Below, one piece after another: positions 61,819 through 64,000 of a stretch of DNA of 64,000 nt (positions within the stretch are counted from its first letter, which is position 1; every line of letters starts with the position of its first letter). The notes under the pieces are model-generated. The model did no database searches. It was not told the origin of the DNA and worked only from the letters and a program-made list of their open reading frames with translations. The stretch is from NCBI RefSeq assembly GCF_000426365.1, contig NZ_AUFF01000001.1, forward strand, positions 186,001 to 250,000. The letters are read 5' to 3'. Both the position numbers and the translations under genes were made by a program. This DNA is from Arenimonas composti TR7-09 = DSM 18010. GTDB taxonomy: Bacteria > Pseudomonadota > Gammaproteobacteria > Xanthomonadales > Xanthomonadaceae.

Positions 61819-62118
61819 GTGTGGTACCTGATCCTCGGCATCGACTACGACAACTCGCTGGCCGCCCGGCTGGCGGCGCGCCCGGCCCACCTGGCGCGGC
61901 TGCAGGCCCTGGCCGAAGCCGGCCGGCTGAAGCTGGCCGGCCCGCTGCCGGCGATCGACGGCGAGGACCCCGGGCCGGCCGGGTTCACCGGCAGCGTGAT
62001 CGTCGCGCAGTTCCCGTCGCTGGCCGAGGCGAAGGCCTGGGCCGAGGCCGATCCCTACGTCGCCGCCGGCGTTTACCGCCAGGTCGACGTGCGGCCGTTC
62101 CGACCCGTCCTGCCGTGA
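61819..62118 (+). CDS. YciI-like protein
   Basis: 99 residues, a single YciI domain. [56 protein letters not shown] are typical, with the conserved His/Asp pair of the family partly replaced. YciI proteins have a muconolactone isomerase-like fold and poorly known roles. GTG start at 61819 with AGAGG upstream. The stop overlaps the LacI-type regulator start (GTGA). Confidence 0.82.
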   Translation: MWYLILGIDYDNSLAARLAARPAHLARLQALAEAGRLKLAGPLPAIDGEDPGPAGFTGSVIVAQFPSLAEAKAWAEADPYVAAGVYRQVDVRPFRPVLP

Positions 62119-63137
62119 ACCGCCAGGGGGGCGTCACGATCAAGGACGTCGCCCGCGCGGCGCAGGTATCGGTCGCGACCGTGTCGCGGGCGCTCAACGG
62201 CCACCACAACGTCACCCCCGACGTCCGCCGCCGCGTCGAGGCGGCCGCCGCCCAGCTCCGCTACGTGCCCCATGCGGCCGCGCGCAGCCTGTCCAGCCGG
62301 CGCACGCAGACGCTCGGCGTCGTGCTGCCGGACCTGCACGGTGAATACTTCTCCGAACTCCTGCGCGGCATCGACCAGGTCGCGCGTGCGGCCGGCCTGC
62401 ACCTGCTGGTGTCGAGCTACCAGGGGCATCCGGAAGCGCAGGGCGCGGCGCTGCGCACCCTGCGCGGCCGGGTCGACGGCCTGCTGGTGATGTCGCCATT
62501 CGCCGGCCTGCTGCCCGCCCCGGAGACCGGCGACCACGCGACGCTGCCGATGGTGCTGATCAACTCGCCGGCCGCCCCCGGCAGCGATGCCCTGTGCATC
62601 GACAACGAGGCCGGCGCCCGGGCGATGGTCGGCCACCTGCTGGCCTGCGACCATCGCCGCATCGCCTTCATCGCCGGCCCGGAAGGCAATTTCGACGCCG
62701 GCGGGCGCCTCCGTGGCTACCGCGAGGCCCTCGCCGCCGCGGGGCCGGGTCTCGACGAATGGGTGCTGCCCGGCGACTTCACCCTGGCGGCCGGGCACCG
62801 CGCCGCCGGCGAGTTGCTGGCGGCGACGCCGCGCCCGGACGCGGTGTTCGCGGCCCATGACCTGATGGCCCTGGGCTGCCTGTTCGGCCTGGCCCAGGCC
62901 GGTGTCCGGGTGCCGGAGGACATCGCCCTGGCCGGGTTCGACGACATCCCGCTCGCGAGCTACATGCATCCGGCGCTGACGACGATCCGCGTGAACATCG
63001 CCGAGCTCGGCGAACGCGCCGCCCGCCTGCTGATCGCCCGCATCGCCGGCACCGATGCCGCGGCCGTGCCCGCGCCCTTCATCCCCGAACTGATCGTCCG
63101 CGACTCCAGCGGCAAGCGCGCTCTCGCCGGAGATTGA
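62115..63137 (+). CDS. LacI family transcriptional regulator
   Basis: 340 residues. N-terminal HTH ([24 protein letters not shown]) with hinge helix residues near [13 protein letters not shown], then a periplasmic-binding-like effector domain ([60 protein letters not shown]). These regulators bind sugars. GTG start in an overlap with YciI. It is convergent with edd, so control of the Entner-Doudoroff or related sugar genes is plausible but not shown. Confidence 0.92.
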   Translation: MNRQGGVTIKDVARAAQVSVATVSRALNGHHNVTPDVRRRVEAAAAQLRYVPHAAARSLSSRRTQTLGVVLPDLHGEYFSELLRGIDQVARAAGLHLLVSSYQGHPEAQGAALRTLRGRVDGLLVMSPFAGLLPAPETGDHATLPMVLINSPAAPGSDALCIDNEAGARAMVGHLLACDHRRIAFIAGPEGNFDAGGRLRGYREALAAAGPGLDEWVLPGDFTLAAGHRAAGELLAATPRPDAVFAAHDLMALGCLFGLAQAGVRVPEDIALAGFDDIPLASYMHPALTTIRVNIAELGERAARLLIARIAGTDAAAVPAPFIPELIVRDSSGKRALAGD

Positions 63138-63191
63138 CCCCGATCCCCGTGACTCCGTGTCCGATTGCCTTGCCCGTGTCGGGCAGCGACA

Positions 63192-64000
63192 TCACGCGCC
63201 GACCGAGATCGACAGGGCGCCCTGGTCGGCCGGCGTCACGTTCAGGCGGTTCAGCGCGAACAGCGAGCGGCCGAGGTCGGCATGCGCCGCCGGATGCGGC
63301 CGCGCCGGTTCGCGGCCGGCGAAGGTGGCTTCGTCGACTTCGGCGACGAGCACGTCGGCGTCCAGGTCGAGCAGCAGCAGATCCCCATCGCGGACCTTCG
63401 CCAGCGGGCCGCCGTCGACGGCTTCCGGGGTCACGTGGATCGCCGCCGCGACCTTGCCCGAAGCGCCGGACAGCCGGCCATCGGTGACCAGGGCGACGCG
63501 GCGGCCCTGGTTCTGCAGCAGGCCGAGCAGGGGCAGCAGCGAATGCTGCTCGGGCATGCCGTTCGCGCGCGGACCCTGGAAGCGCACGACCGCGACGAAG
63601 TCCGGCGGCAGCGCGCCCTGCTGGTGCAGCAGGTTCAGCGTGCGCGGGTCGTCGACGACCACCGCCGGCGCGTGGATGCGGCGGTGTTCCGGCTTCACCG
63701 CCGAGCGCTTGCCGAGCGCGCGCCCGAGGTTGCCGCGCAGCAGCGACAGGCCGCCGTGCGGATCGAAAGGATCGGCGACGCCGCGAACCACCTCGCGGTC
63801 GAGCGATTCGTGGGCGCCGTCGACCCAGACCAGGCGCCCGTCCACCAGGCGCGGCTCGCGCGTCCACGCGCGCAGCCCTTCGCCCGGAAGGATCGTCTCG
63901 ATGTCCTCGTGCATCAGACCGGCATCGAGCAGTTCGCGGAACACGAACGGCGTGCCACCGGCGGCGTCGAACCGGTTCACGTCGGCGTCGCCGTTCGGGT
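63192..64000 (-). CDS. edd: Phosphogluconate dehydratase, C-terminal part (partial)
   Basis: The last 269 residues are inside the window; the 5' part continues beyond 64000. The frame runs on through the window edge as PNGDADVNRFDAAGGTPFVF, the Edd signature, so the apparent GTG at 63980 is not a start. GKRSAVKPEHRRI, GPRANGMPEQHSLLPLLGLL and VTDGRLSGASGKVAAAIHVT are the conserved ILVD/EDD blocks. Edd makes KDPG from 6-phosphogluconate in the Entner-Doudoroff pathway. Confidence 0.93.
   Translation of the reverse strand, partial: PNGDADVNRFDAAGGTPFVFRELLDAGLMHEDIETILPGEGLRAWTREPRLVDGRLVWVDGAHESLDREVVRGVADPFDPHGGLSLLRGNLGRALGKRSAVKPEHRRIHAPAVVVDDPRTLNLLHQQGALPPDFVAVVRFQGPRANGMPEQHSLLPLLGLLQNQGRRVALVTDGRLSGASGKVAAAIHVTPEAVDGGPLAKVRDGDLLLLDLDADVLVAEVDEATFAGREPARPHPAAHADLGRSLFALNRLNVTPADQGALSISVGA

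Overview
The window is a 64 kb stretch of GC-rich (about 70 %) chromosome, densely coding and with many stop/start overlaps of the ATGA or GTGA type. The order infB-rbfA-truB-rpsO-pnp, the complete ccmABCDEFGHI operon, the MetX-type acyltransferase, the REP-like palindromes and the secreted proteins sharing a C-terminal module all point to a gammaproteobacterium of the Xanthomonadales (Lysobacteraceae/Xanthomonadaceae). That assignment is inferred from gene content and was not tested by alignment. No prophage, insertion sequence or CRISPR array was seen.

Layout. 1-4072: translation and RNA decay (infB end, rbfA, truB, rpsO, pnp). 4101-6647: large secreted multidomain protein. 6761-10187: envelope genes (DUF5671 membrane protein, L,D-transpeptidase, M23 peptidase, phosphatidylserine synthase). 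10218-19217: mostly minus-strand accessory genes (DUF1176, VOC, AlkD-like, DUF1993, thioesterase, alpha/beta hydrolase, HIT, DUF1801, ACT-like) plus a plus-strand glutathione S-transferase. 19398-32631: a poly(3-hydroxybutyrate)/3-hydroxybutyrate utilisation locus with GntP-type permease, TonB receptor, lipoprotein PHB depolymerase, hybrid SSF-domain histidine kinase, lipoprotein 3HB-oligomer hydrolase, 3-hydroxybutyrate dehydrogenase and LuxR-type response regulator. 32726-37064: membrane proteins, cysteine dioxygenase, tRNA-Leu(CAA) between two nested inverted repeats, and metX. 37061-43745: cytochrome c maturation. 43906-47571: secreted subtilisin-like protease with the same C-terminal module as the 4101-6647 protein. 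47633-54409: omega-amidase and aminotransferase pair, methyltransferase, rluB, scpB, scpA, YciO-like protein. 54474-59430: a four-gene PspA/AAA ATPase/membrane coiled-coil/OmpA-substrate-binding operon. 59580-64000: 2OG oxygenase plus deacetylase pair, YciI, LacI-type regulator and the end of edd.

Two gene sets look like working systems. In the first, extracellular PHB or its oligomers would be cut by the surface lipoprotein depolymerase, pass through the TonB receptor, be finished by the oligomer hydrolase, enter through the permease and be oxidised by the dehydrogenase. The kinase/regulator pair resembles the CrbS/CrbR (MxtR/ErdR) family, and both divergent promoter regions of the locus carry the same palindrome (GTAC, four bases, GTAC) about 32 bp upstream of a candidate -10 box. 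In the second, PspA is overlapped or closely followed by an AAA ATPase, a membrane coiled-coil protein and a membrane-anchored substrate-binding/OmpA fusion, which suggests an envelope-stress machine reaching the peptidoglycan.

Intergenic DNA is rich in structure: REP-like palindromes with compensatory changes, long inverted repeats whose arms differ between loci but still pair, and a 21-bp palindromic unit that has become the C-terminus of the oligomer hydrolase.
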